Source: UBA4615 sp046046245 (GTDB lineage Bacteria > Pseudomonadota > Gammaproteobacteria > Burkholderiales > Burkholderiaceae_E). Taken from it: a stretch of DNA of 64,000 bases. Positions within the stretch are counted from its first letter, which is position 1. The number at the start of each line of letters is the position of its first letter. Of this stretch, positions 1 through 8,703 are shown in pieces. Below the pieces are notes generated by a model. It was not told where the DNA came from, made no database searches, and saw only the letters and a list, made by a program, of their open reading frames with translations. The stretch lies in NCBI GenBank assembly GCA_046046245.1, contig JBJOKE010000054.1, forward strand, positions 1-64,000, given 5' to 3'. Made by a program: the position numbers and the translations under genes.

Positions 1-1227
1 CCGGCTCGCGAAGGCCGCGCCGGCGGCGGTCATCCCGGCCGCACCGTCCGCATCCGCCAGCAGCCGCAGCGCCTCGCGGACCGCGGCATCGGCATCGGCC
101 ACGCGGCACGCGGCACCCGCCTCGATCGCCTGGTCGGCGGCCTCCGCGAAGTTGAAGGTGCTCGGACCGACCAGCACCGGGCAGCCGGCGGCGCAGGCCT
201 CGATCAGGTTCTGCGAGCCGAAGGGCAGCAGCGAGCCGCCGATGATCGCGACGCGCGCGAGCGCGTACCAGGCGTCCATCTCGCCCATCGAGTCGCCGAC
301 CAGCAGGCCCGCCGCGTGCCAGTCGGTCGTCGCATCGTCGAGCGCGGCGCGCCGCGCCACCGCGAGCCCGTCGGTGCGCGCGTCGCGCACCACCTCGTCG
401 AAGCGCTGCGGATGCCGCGGCACGATCGCCAGCAGCGGCGCGTCGGCCCCTGTGGGCGCGTGCCGCGCCCAGGCCGCGCGCAGCAGCGCCTCCTCGCCGT
501 CGCGCGTGCTCGCCGCGACCACCACCGGCCGCCCGATCCGCGCGCGCCACGCACGGCCGCGCGCGAGCAGCTCGGGCTTCGGCGCATTGTCGAACTTGAG
601 GTTGCCGGTCACCGCGTCGACCGCCCGGCCGGCGAGCACCGCGATCCGGTCCGCGTCGGCGGGCGACTGCGCGCAGACCGCGGCGAGGCGCCGGGCGGCC
701 GGCACCACCAGCGCCCGCTGCATGCGTCCGCGCTCGGCCGAGCGGGGAGACAGCCGCGCGTTGACCAGCGCCACCGGCACGTGTTCACGCTCGGCGGCGG
801 CGACCAGGTTCGGCCACAGCTCGGTCTCCATCAGCAGGCCGATCGAGGGCCGCCAGGCGCGCAGGAAGCGGCCCGGCGCGCCGTAGCCGTCGTACGGCAG
901 GTAGGCCTGGGCGAAGCGGTCCCCGAGCGGGCGTGCGTAGAGTTCGCGGGCGGTCTCGCGACCGGTGGGCGTCATGCAGGTGAGCAGGATCCGCGCGTCC
1001 GGCCGGGCCTCGGCGAGCGCCCGGACCAGCGGCTGGGCGGCACGGGTCTCGCCGACCGAGACCGCATGGACCCAGATCAGCGGCGCGTCGTCGCGGCGGC
1101 CCCCGGCCAGGCCGAATCGCTCGGCCCAGTGTGCACGGTAGGCGGGCTGCCGGCGGCCGCGCCACAGCAGGTAGGCCAGCACCAGCGGCGTCGCGAGCAG
1201 CCAGCCGAGGGAGTACAGGACGCGCAC
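1..1227 (-). CDS. waaA: 3-deoxy-D-manno-octulosonic acid (Kdo) transferase, 3' end cut by window
   Basis: Transfers Kdo from CMP-Kdo to lipid A precursor at the cytoplasmic face of the inner membrane. The product begins VRVLYSLGWLLATPLVLAYL, a membrane-anchoring helix typical of WaaA, followed at about residues 56-63 by AVSVGETR, which holds the conserved catalytic Glu of this GT30 family. The GT-B C-terminal half contains GSLLPFGSQN and EACAAGCPVLVGP, as in known WaaA. I chose the GTG at 1227 because homologues start at this anchor. 409 residues are present and the frame is open at base 1; WaaA is usually about 420-430 residues, so only the extreme C-terminus should be missing. It lies 79 bases downstream of the phosphohexomutase on the same strand. 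Confidence 0.93.
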   Translation of the reverse strand, partial: MRVLYSLGWLLATPLVLAYLLWRGRRQPAYRAHWAERFGLAGGRRDDAPLIWVHAVSVGETRAAQPLVRALAEARPDARILLTCMTPTGRETARELYARPLGDRFAQAYLPYDGYGAPGRFLRAWRPSIGLLMETELWPNLVAAAEREHVPVALVNARLSPRSAERGRMQRALVVPAARRLAAVCAQSPADADRIAVLAGRAVDAVTGNLKFDNAPKPELLARGRAWRARIGRPVVVAASTRDGEEALLRAAWARHAPTGADAPLLAIVPRHPQRFDEVVRDARTDGLAVARRAALDDATTDWHAAGLLVGDSMGEMDAWYALARVAIIGGSLLPFGSQNLIEACAAGCPVLVGPSTFNFAEAADQAIEAGAACRVADADAAVREALRLLADADGAAGMTAAGAAFASR

Positions 1228-1252
1228 GCGCGGATCATACGCGAGCGGTCGG

Positions 1253-1289
1253 CGCGGCCCGGACGCGCCGCGCGCCGGTGCGGGCCGCG
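1253..1289 (-). terminator. possible hairpin between phosphohexomutase and waaA
   Basis: CGCGGCCC at 1253-1260 and its complement GGGCCGCG at 1282-1289 form an 8-bp inverted repeat with a 21-base loop. It sits between the stop of the phosphohexomutase gene and the start of waaA. There is no T-tract, so it is a weak terminator or attenuator candidate only. Confidence 0.25.
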
Positions 1290-1306
1290 GCGCGTGCGTC
1301 CGTCGG

Positions 1307-2716
1307 TCAGAACGGGATCCGCGTCCCGGGCGCCACCTGCAGGATCGCGTCGCGGAAGGCCTTCTGGATCCGCGCGAGGGCGGCCGGCGAATCGGCCTCG
1401 AACCGCGTGACCACCACCGGCGTGGTGTTCGACGGCCGGGCGAGGCCGAAGCCGTCCGGGTACTCGGCGCGCACGCCGTCGATGGTGATGACCTCGGTCG
1501 CGCCCTCGAAGCGCGCCTGCTTCTGCAGCGCCTCCACCAGCCTGAAGTTCTCGCCCTCGGCGGTGCGGATCTGCAGCTCGGGGGTGGCCGTCGCGTCGGG
1601 CAGCGCCTCGAGCACCGCGCTCGGATCGGCGCTGCGCGACAGGATCTCGAGCAGCCGCGCGCCGGTGTAGAGGCCGTCGTCGAAGCCGTACCAGCGGTCG
1701 TTGAAGAACACGTGGCCGCTCATCTCGCCGGCGAGCGGCGCGCCGGTCTCCTTGAGCTTCGCCTTGATCAGCGAGTGCCCGGTGCGCCACATCAGCGGCT
1801 CGCCGCCGTGCGCGCGCACCCAGGGTGCGAGGTTCCGCGTGCACTTCACGTCGTAGATGATCTGCCCGCCCGGCCGCGCGGCGAGCACGTCCTGCGCGTA
1901 GAGCATCAGCTGGCGGTCGGGCCAGATGATCTGCCCCGACTTCGTGACCACGCCGAGGCGGTCGCCGTCGCCGTCGAAGGCGATGCCGATCTCGGCGTCG
2001 GTCTCGCGCAGGCGACGGACAACGTCCTCGAGGTTCTCGGGATGCGCCGGGTCCGGATGGTGGTTCGGGAAGGTGCCGTCGACCTCGGTGAAGAGGCCGT
2101 CGACCTCGACGCCGAGCGCGCGGAACAGCTGCGGCGCCAGCCCGCCGGCCACGCCGTTGCCGCAGTCCATCACGATCTTCATGGGGCGGGCGAGCTTCAC
2201 GTCGCCGACGATCTTCGCCATGTACTCGGCGGTGACGTCGCGCTGCACGACCTTGCCGCGCGGCGTGCCGGCGAAGCGCGCCTCGAAGCCCGGGGCGACG
2301 ATCGCGTCGTACAGCGCCCGGATGCCGTCGCCGTACAGCGTCGCGCCGCCCAGCATCATCTTCAGCCCGTTGTACTCGGGCGGGTTGTGGCTGCCGGTGA
2401 CCGCGACGCCCGAGCCGCAGCCGGTCAGCACCGTGGCGAAGTAGACGACCGGCGTGGGGACCATGCCGATGTCGATCGCGTCGACGCCGGTGGCGGTGAT
2501 GCCGTCGATCAGCGCGGCGACGAGCCGCGGGCCGGACAGCCGCCCGTCGCGGCCGACGACGATCGCGGGGATGCCGGCCTCGCGCGCCCGCAGGCCGAGG
2601 GCTGCGCCCACGCCACGGACGGCGGCATCGGTGAGCGTGACCACGGAGGGATCGCCGTCGACGATCCCGCGGATGTCGTAGGCCTTGAAGATGCTCGAGG
2701 AGATCGGCTGGGACAC
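1307..2716 (-). CDS. phosphomannomutase/phosphoglucomutase
   Basis: Interconverts hexose 6-phosphates and 1-phosphates, feeding GDP-mannose, dTDP-glucose and UDP-glucose synthesis. The 469 residues match the AlgC/ManB length. The N-terminus has the FKAYDIRGIV signature. The active-site phosphoserine loop is VTGSHNPPEYNG (about residues 100-111), the metal loop is FDGDGDRLG (about 240-248), and the sugar-specificity loop is GEMSGHVF (about 325-332). The start is the GTG at 2716, preceded by GGGAG at good spacing; a longer frame reaches 2797 but adds only low-complexity sequence. Whether it prefers mannose, glucose or both cannot be told from sequence. It lies downstream of the heptose and O-antigen export genes on the same strand. 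Confidence 0.92.
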   Translation of the reverse strand: MSQPISSSIFKAYDIRGIVDGDPSVVTLTDAAVRGVGAALGLRAREAGIPAIVVGRDGRLSGPRLVAALIDGITATGVDAIDIGMVPTPVVYFATVLTGCGSGVAVTGSHNPPEYNGLKMMLGGATLYGDGIRALYDAIVAPGFEARFAGTPRGKVVQRDVTAEYMAKIVGDVKLARPMKIVMDCGNGVAGGLAPQLFRALGVEVDGLFTEVDGTFPNHHPDPAHPENLEDVVRRLRETDAEIGIAFDGDGDRLGVVTKSGQIIWPDRQLMLYAQDVLAARPGGQIIYDVKCTRNLAPWVRAHGGEPLMWRTGHSLIKAKLKETGAPLAGEMSGHVFFNDRWYGFDDGLYTGARLLEILSRSADPSAVLEALPDATATPELQIRTAEGENFRLVEALQKQARFEGATEVITIDGVRAEYPDGFGLARPSNTTPVVVTRFEADSPAALARIQKAFRDAILQVAPGTRIPF

Positions 2717-2810
2717 GCGTGGACTCCCGGGGGATGGACTCCGGGATTCTAGCCGGCCGGCCGCGGCCGCTCGGTGCGGTTCGGCACGCTCCGACACCCG
2801 CCCGGCGCGG

Positions 2811-4238
2811 TCAGGCCGCGCCGACCGAGGCCAGCAGCAGCGCCGCGCCGATCGCCGCGCCGCTGAGCAGGCTGGCGGGGTCCCGGATCGCGAAGACCAG
2901 CGGGTCGTCGTGCATCCTGCCCCGGTGCGCCTGCAGCCAGACCCAGCTGATCCACATCAGCAGGATCGGCACGACGGCGCCGGCGAATGCCGGTCGCTCG
3001 TAGAGGCGGGCCACCGCGTCGCTGTTCAGGTAGAGCGCGAGCACCACCGTGGCCGCATACCCGGAGACCACGCCGAAGACCAGCAGCAGGGGGGCGTCGG
3101 CGGTCAGGTAGCCGCGCCCGAGCGCCTTCTCCCGGCCCTGGGCGACCTGCACGAGCAGCTCGGCATAGCGCTTGACGAACGCGAGCGACAGGAACAGGAA
3201 GCCCGAGAACGCGAGCAGCCAGAACGAGGGAGCGATGGCGGTCGCGGCAGCACCGGCGACGATGCGCAGCGTGTAGAGCGCCGCGAGCGTCATGCAGTCG
3301 ACCAGCACGAGGCGCTTGAGCCGCAGCGAGTACGCGCAGGTCAGCACGAAGTAGACCGCCAGCCAGGCCAGGAAGGCGGCGCCGACCCAGGCGCCGACGG
3401 CGAGGCTCGCGGCGAGCAGCAGCGGCACCGCGACCACGCCCTGCCAGACCGGCAGCCGGCCCGCGGCGAACGGGCGCGCGCGCTTGCGGGGATGGAGCCG
3501 GTCGCTCTCGAGGTCGAACAGGTCGTTGGCCACGTAGACCGCCGACGCGCAGAGGCTGAACGAGACGAAGGCCAGCGCGAGCACGCCCCAGTGCGCGGCG
3601 TTCCCGAACTCGTGCGCGGCCAGCACCGGCACGACGAGCAGCAGGTTCTTCAGCCACTGGTGCAGCCGCAGCGCGCGCCGCCAGTCGACGGCGCCGGCGG
3701 GCTCCCGCGGGAACTCGCGCTCCACCTCCCCGCGCTCGCGGGCGCGGCGCGCGACCTCGGCCGACGCGTCGACGACGATCGCGCGGCGGGCCCGCGCCCA
3801 GACCGCGAGGTCCGCGGCCGAATTGCCGGCATAGTCGAAGCCCGCGGCACCGAAGCGCGCGACGAGCGCCTCGGCCTTGCGCTCGCCGGCGAGGTTGTGT
3901 GTGCCGTCACTGGCCATCACGTCGTCGAACAGGCCGAGGTGATCGGCGACCGACCGCGCGACCGCCACGTCGGACGCGGTGCACAGCACCAGCCGCCGGC
4001 CGGCACCGCGCTGCGCGCGCAGCCAGTCGACCAGCTCGCCGCGGTAGGGCAGCGCCGCCGGATCGAGCGTCACGCGTTCGGCGATGCGGCGCTTCATCGC
4101 GGCCTTGCCCTGCGCGAGCCACAGCGGCAGTCGCGCGACGTCGAGCGGCCGGTCCCGGAGCACGCGGATCGCTGACTCGTGCAGCGAGTCGGTACGCAGC
4201 AGCGTGCCGTCGAGGTCGACGACGAGAGGGGTGGACAT
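2811..4238 (-). CDS. HAD phosphatase-UbiA prenyltransferase fusion membrane protein
   Basis: The 475 residues carry two parts. Residues 1-190 are a HAD-like hydrolase with the nucleophile motif VVDLDGTLLRTDSL and a later LCTASD motif. Residues 200-475 are a UbiA-type integral membrane prenyltransferase with about eight hydrophobic helices and the Asp-rich motif NDLFDLESDRLHPRK. The second part resembles decaprenyl-phosphate phosphoribosyltransferases (DPPR synthases). Such HAD-UbiA fusions occur near surface glycan genes; a role in making a polyprenyl-phosphate pentose donor is an inference. The ATG at 4238 fits directly before the HAD motif. It follows the heptose kinase by 48 bases on the same strand. 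Confidence 0.82.
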   Translation of the reverse strand: MSTPLVVDLDGTLLRTDSLHESAIRVLRDRPLDVARLPLWLAQGKAAMKRRIAERVTLDPAALPYRGELVDWLRAQRGAGRRLVLCTASDVAVARSVADHLGLFDDVMASDGTHNLAGERKAEALVARFGAAGFDYAGNSAADLAVWARARRAIVVDASAEVARRARERGEVEREFPREPAGAVDWRRALRLHQWLKNLLLVVPVLAAHEFGNAAHWGVLALAFVSFSLCASAVYVANDLFDLESDRLHPRKRARPFAAGRLPVWQGVVAVPLLLAASLAVGAWVGAAFLAWLAVYFVLTCAYSLRLKRLVLVDCMTLAALYTLRIVAGAAATAIAPSFWLLAFSGFLFLSLAFVKRYAELLVQVAQGREKALGRGYLTADAPLLLVFGVVSGYAATVVLALYLNSDAVARLYERPAFAGAVVPILLMWISWVWLQAHRGRMHDDPLVFAIRDPASLLSGAAIGAALLLASVGAA

Positions 4239-4286
4239 GCGGCGGGGACTGGGTGGACGCGGGCGCGGCCGTCGGACCTCGCGGCC

Positions 4287-5321
4287 TCAGCTCATGCGCC
4301 AGGATTCGGCGCCGCTGAAGGTGAAGTGCGCGTTGACCACGCGCCCCACCCCGAGCGCCTCGAGGCTCGCGGCGAGCCGATGGCGGTGCTCCGGGTCGGC
4401 GAAGAAGAACATGAAGCCGCCGCCTCCGGCACCGGACACCTTGCCGGCACGCGCACCCGCCTCGATCGCACAGGTCTCGACACGCTCGATCAGGTCGTTC
4501 GACACGCGCTCGGCCGAGGCCTTCTTGGAGATCCAGCCGGCCCGCAGCGACTCGAAGAACCCCTCGACGTCGCCGCGCAGCAACGATTCCTTCGCGCTCA
4601 CGCTCTCGGCCTTGAGCCGGTGCATCGCGTCGATCGAGGTCGCCCGCTTCTGCGCGACGTTGTTCGACTGCTGGTCGATGATGGTCGCGGAATCGCGCGA
4701 GACGCCGGTGTAGAACAGCACCATCGACGCCTCGAGTTCGGACACCACCCAGCGCTTGATGCGCAGCGGGTTGACCAGCACGCGGTCGTTGGCGCCGAAC
4801 TCCATGAAGTTGAAGCCGCCGAAGGTGGCCGCGTACTGGTCCTGCTTGCCACCCTTGAGGCCCATGTCGCGCCGCTCGATCTCGTAGGCGAGGTGGGCGA
4901 CGTCGTAGTCGCCGAGCGGCAGGTTCATGTACTCGACCAGCGCCTGCAGCACGCAGACCACCAGCGTGCTCGACGAGCCGAGGCCCGAGCCGGCCGGCGC
5001 GTCGGACTGGGTGGTGATGCGCACCGACAGCGGCTCGCCGCGATTGAAGTCGCGCACCACGCGATCGTGGACCGCCTTCAGCAGGTCGAGCTGCCCGTCG
5101 CGGGGCAGCTGCGCGGCGACGTCGTAGGCGGCGACCTTGCCCTGGTCGGCCGAGACGAATTCGATCCGTCGGCCGTCGAGCTGCTCGATCGAGCAGTTCG
5201 CATGCAGGTCGATGGTCGCGTTCATCACCGAGCCGCCGTATTCGTCGCAGTACGGCGAGACGTCGCTGCCGCCGCCGGCCAGGCCGAGCCTCAGCGGGGC
5301 GCGCGCACGGACTTTTCTCAT
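4287..5321 (-). CDS. hddA: D-glycero-alpha-D-manno-heptose 7-phosphate 1-kinase (GHMP family)
   Basis: A GHMP kinase predicted to phosphorylate D-glycero-alpha-D-manno-heptose 7-phosphate at C1 using ATP, step two of the GDP-heptose pathway. The 344 residues start with RARAPLRLGLAGGGSD, the signature of the HddA/FKP-like GHMP branch. The ATP-binding motif PAGSGLGSSSTLVV lies at about residues 105-118 and the C-terminal GHMP motif KVSGAGGGGFMFF at about 300-312. Related GHMP sugar kinases look alike, but gmhA, a heptose-type nucleotidyltransferase and gmhB lie about 6 kb away, which supports HddA. It is in the minus-strand run with wzm, wzt and the fused glycosyltransferase. Confidence 0.85.
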   Translation of the reverse strand: MRKVRARAPLRLGLAGGGSDVSPYCDEYGGSVMNATIDLHANCSIEQLDGRRIEFVSADQGKVAAYDVAAQLPRDGQLDLLKAVHDRVVRDFNRGEPLSVRITTQSDAPAGSGLGSSSTLVVCVLQALVEYMNLPLGDYDVAHLAYEIERRDMGLKGGKQDQYAATFGGFNFMEFGANDRVLVNPLRIKRWVVSELEASMVLFYTGVSRDSATIIDQQSNNVAQKRATSIDAMHRLKAESVSAKESLLRGDVEGFFESLRAGWISKKASAERVSNDLIERVETCAIEAGARAGKVSGAGGGGFMFFFADPEHRHRLAASLEALGVGRVVNAHFTFSGAESWRMS

Positions 5322-5367
5322 CGCATCCTCCAGGGTCGTCCGCGGCGTACCGCGGGGTACGGTTCGG

Positions 5368-8300
5368 TCACGCCGCGGCGTCGACCCACGGCTGGTCCCA
5401 TCCAGGCATGTCGGCGGCGAAGACCACCCACGGCGCCTCGGGCGAGAAGCGCTCCCGCGCGAACCGCTGGGCCGCGGCGGAACGCTCGAGCCAGACCGCG
5501 TCGTCGCGCAGCAACTCGACGATGCGTTCGGCGAAGGCGGCCGGATCGTCGGTCACCGAGAGGAAACCGAGCGCTGCGTCGAGGCCCTGCGCGCCCGCCG
5601 CGGTGGTCACCGTCGGCACGCCGAAGCGCATCGCCTCGATCACCTTGCCCTTCATGCCGCCGCCGTAGCGCAGCGGCGCGACGACCGCGCGCGCGCGCCG
5701 GTAGTGGTCGGCGAGGACCTCGTCGCTGACGAAGCCGGTGACCCGCACGCGCGGCGACGCCAGCCGCTTGACCGATTCGCTCGGGTTCGAGCCCACGAGC
5801 CAGACACCAACGTCCGGCGCCTGCTCGAGCACCTTCGGCAGCACCTCCTCGACGAGCCAGACCGCGGCGCTCGCGTTGGGCGGATGCGCGAAGCCGGCGA
5901 CGAAGAGCAGGTCGCGGCGCTCGTGCAATCGCCCGGGCTCGGGGTCCGGGAAGGTCTCGTACGCATACGCGGGCACGGTGCGTGCCTCGACGGTCACGCC
6001 TTCGCGACGTGCCCAGTCCTTCACGTACTCGGTCTCGAAGTCGGACGGGTAGTAGACCGCCGCCGCACGCCGCCAGATCCTCGGCTCGAGGTCGGCGAAG
6101 AGCGCCCATTCGCGGCGGGCCTCGGCGTTGCCCGGCTCCAGACGCATCTGCTCGGCGAGCCTCAGGTGATGGATGTCGTGGCCGTAGAAGAGGCGCGGCG
6201 CCCGGCAGTGCTTCTCCAGCGCGTCGATGAAGTCGACGGTCACCGACGGTCGACTGAGCAGCACGTAGTCGACGTAGCGGGCGTTGTCGCGGATCCAGGC
6301 CTCGAAGCCGTCGGCGTACTCCGCCCCGTAGATCACCTCGACGCCTTCCTGCTGGAGCCGCGGCGTGTACTGCGGGTCGTACCAGAGGTTGTGCGGCCAG
6401 AACTTCACCGACAGGCCGTGCGCCCGGAACATCCGGATGAACTGCCATATCGTCCGCGAGCCGGCGTCGTGGTCGGGCCGCGGCACGTAGTGGTCGATGA
6501 TCAGCACGCAGCGGCTGTCGCGGCTGCGGTCCTGCGCCTTCGGCACGTGGGTGCCGCCCGGGAAGTGCTCCGCCTCGAGCACCGCCCGCCACTTCTCGCG
6601 GAACTTGGCCTGGTTGGCGACCTGGTAGGCCTTGATGCCGCTGCCGGTGTCGGTGCCGTGCGAGATGCCCTCGTGGTGGATCACCACCGACGCGGGCTGG
6701 TAGTAGACCTTGAGTCCGGCGGCGCGCACCGCGAACGCCAGGTCGGAGTCCTCGTTGTAGGCCGGCAGGTAGCGCTCGTCGAAGCGGCCGAGGCGCACGA
6801 AGAGCTCACGCTCGATCAGGATCGACGCGCCCGAGCAGTAGTCGGCCTCCTTCAGCGTGTTGAACACGCTGCGCTCGGGCCGGTCGAGTCGACCGTAGTT
6901 CCACGCGCTGCCGTCGGACCAGAGGATGCCGCCGGCCTCCTGAAGCCGGCCGTCGGGATAGACGAGCTTCGAGCCGACCATCCCGCAGTCGGGGCGGCGC
7001 TCGAAGACGTCGATCATCGCGTCGAGCCAACCCTCGGTGACCTCGGTGTCGTTGTTCAGCAGGTAGAAGAACCGGCCGCGGGCAAGGTCGACCGACGCGT
7101 TGCACGAACGCAGGAAGCCGAGGTTCGTGGGGTTCTCGACGTAGCGCAGCCCGGGGACGGCCTTCAGCTGACCGATGTGCGGATCGCCCGACGCGTCCTC
7201 GACGACGATCACCTCGTAGGGCCGCCGCGGCGGGTTCGACATGATCGACATCAGGCAGCCGAGCGTGTGGCCGAGCTTGCCGTAGGTGGGGATGACGATC
7301 GAGACCAGCGGCGCGTCGCACGCGGGGAACGAGAGGTCCGCGACCGCCCCGACCCAGGTCGCCGGATCCTCGAACGGCGCGGGACTCACCTCGGGCAACG
7401 GTGCTCCCGCGCGCGACTGCTTCCAGGTCTCGTAGTGGACCATGCCCTCGAACAGCGGACCGGCGGTCCGGTAGGCGAGCGAGATCAGCGCCCGCTTGGC
7501 CGCCGGCGACAGCGGCGCGCTGCGGTAGAAGCGCCGACCGAGCGAACGGACCTTGGGTCGGAGCGCCTGGACGATGCCCGTGCCCTGCCCGCGCACGAGC
7601 CGGCCGGCCGCCCGGATCGGCCGGGTGATCCGCCATGAGCGCGAGCCCAGGATGACCGCACGCTCGGCCTCGAGCGCGGCCACGCGGTCGGCGCTTCGGG
7701 TCAGCTCGCCGCGCAGCGACGCGGCCTGCACCTCGAGCGCGGCCACCTCCTCGGCGCGCCGGCGCTCGGCCGCGGCCACCACGGCCTCGCGCTCGCGCTG
7801 CACCGCGACCACGGCCTCGCGCGCCTCGTCGCGCTCCCGCCGGAGCCCGTGCGCCCACTCGCTCACGCCGGCATGCTCGGCCTGCAGCGCCTCGTGCAGC
7901 CGTCGCGTCAGGCCGAGCTCGGCGTCGAGCGACTGGCCCCAGCGCGCGTAGCCCTCGTAGCGGGCGAACAGGTCCTCGACGTCGGACCCCATGATCGAGG
8001 GGCGGCCGATCACGCCCGCGGGCAGCGACCGGACACCGCAGACGGCGACCAGATAGATCGCCCGCTGCAGCGGCGGGAAGCGTGCGACCGCGGTGCTTCC
8101 GTCGTCGCTCAGCGCCTCGAGCGACCGGACCTCGCCACGCGCTGGCAGCACCGTCGAGGCGACGACGAAGCGCTGGCCGTAATAGTCGATCGCACCGAAG
8201 TACCGGCGCAGCAGCGCGTCGAACTCGTCCGCATGGAGCTCGCGGACGTGGAATTCGTTCGAGTAGCCGCGCTCGTCGCTGTAGTAGCGCTTGTCCGGGG

Positions 8301-8703
8301 TGGAGATGACCAGCACGCCGTCGTCGCGCAGCACGCGGCGCAGCTCGGCCAGCATGCCGTCGTGCTCGGCCAGATGCTCGATCGTCTCGAACGAGACGAT
8401 CCGGTCGAAGGACCGGTCGGGCGCAGGGATCGCGAGGACGCTGCCCGCCTCGAAGCGCAGATTCGGATGCCGCGACGCCGGGTAGGTCGAGCGGGCGTGC
8501 TCGACCGCCTCGACCGCCACGTCGACGCCGAGCACCGTGCGCGCGCGCGCGGCGAGCATCGCCGAGCCATAGCCCTCGCCGCTCGCGATGTCGAGCACGT
8601 CGAGCCCGTCGCACAGCGGTGCGGCGAATGCGTAGCGGTGCAGGTGCTCGAGCCGCAGTTCGCCCGGAACCTCGGGCATGAAGCGTTCGCCGTCGAACTT
8701 CAT
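5368..8703 (-). CDS. trifunctional methyltransferase/coiled-coil/GT2/GT4 glycosyltransferase
   Basis: A 1111-residue protein. Residues 1-230 form a class I SAM methyltransferase (VLDIASGEGYG at about 35; VSFETIEHLAEHDG further on). Residues about 258-345 are a long charged coiled coil, followed by SRSWRITRPIRAAGR, a motif common in polysaccharide glycosyltransferases. Residues about 465-730 are a GT2 domain (PLVSIVIPTYGK; LLNNDTEV). Residues about 731-1111 are a GT4 domain (YGGGMKGKVIEAMRFG). The start ATG overlaps the wzt stop as ATGA, implying translational coupling. Known chain-terminating WbdD proteins also join a methyltransferase to a coiled coil beside a Wzt with a binding domain, so an assembly and termination role for the exported polymer is inferred. 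Confidence 0.88.
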   Translation of the reverse strand: MKFDGERFMPEVPGELRLEHLHRYAFAAPLCDGLDVLDIASGEGYGSAMLAARARTVLGVDVAVEAVEHARSTYPASRHPNLRFEAGSVLAIPAPDRSFDRIVSFETIEHLAEHDGMLAELRRVLRDDGVLVISTPDKRYYSDERGYSNEFHVRELHADEFDALLRRYFGAIDYYGQRFVVASTVLPARGEVRSLEALSDDGSTAVARFPPLQRAIYLVAVCGVRSLPAGVIGRPSIMGSDVEDLFARYEGYARWGQSLDAELGLTRRLHEALQAEHAGVSEWAHGLRRERDEAREAVVAVQREREAVVAAAERRRAEEVAALEVQAASLRGELTRSADRVAALEAERAVILGSRSWRITRPIRAAGRLVRGQGTGIVQALRPKVRSLGRRFYRSAPLSPAAKRALISLAYRTAGPLFEGMVHYETWKQSRAGAPLPEVSPAPFEDPATWVGAVADLSFPACDAPLVSIVIPTYGKLGHTLGCLMSIMSNPPRRPYEVIVVEDASGDPHIGQLKAVPGLRYVENPTNLGFLRSCNASVDLARGRFFYLLNNDTEVTEGWLDAMIDVFERRPDCGMVGSKLVYPDGRLQEAGGILWSDGSAWNYGRLDRPERSVFNTLKEADYCSGASILIERELFVRLGRFDERYLPAYNEDSDLAFAVRAAGLKVYYQPASVVIHHEGISHGTDTGSGIKAYQVANQAKFREKWRAVLEAEHFPGGTHVPKAQDRSRDSRCVLIIDHYVPRPDHDAGSRTIWQFIRMFRAHGLSVKFWPHNLWYDPQYTPRLQQEGVEVIYGAEYADGFEAWIRDNARYVDYVLLSRPSVTVDFIDALEKHCRAPRLFYGHDIHHLRLAEQMRLEPGNAEARREWALFADLEPRIWRRAAAVYYPSDFETEYVKDWARREGVTVEARTVPAYAYETFPDPEPGRLHERRDLLFVAGFAHPPNASAAVWLVEEVLPKVLEQAPDVGVWLVGSNPSESVKRLASPRVRVTGFVSDEVLADHYRRARAVVAPLRYGGGMKGKVIEAMRFGVPTVTTAAGAQGLDAALGFLSVTDDPAAFAERIVELLRDDAVWLERSAAAQRFARERFSPEAPWVVFAADMPGWDQPWVDAAA

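Noticed and set aside
2714..2797. An N-terminal extension of the phosphohexomutase to 2797
   Set aside because: The extra 27 residues are low-complexity, and the GTG at 2716 has a good ribosome binding site and family-like N-terminus.
5137..7638. An 833-codon plus-strand frame across the fused glycosyltransferase
   Set aside because: Antisense to a protein with clear GT2 and GT4 motifs; composition is that of a shadow frame.
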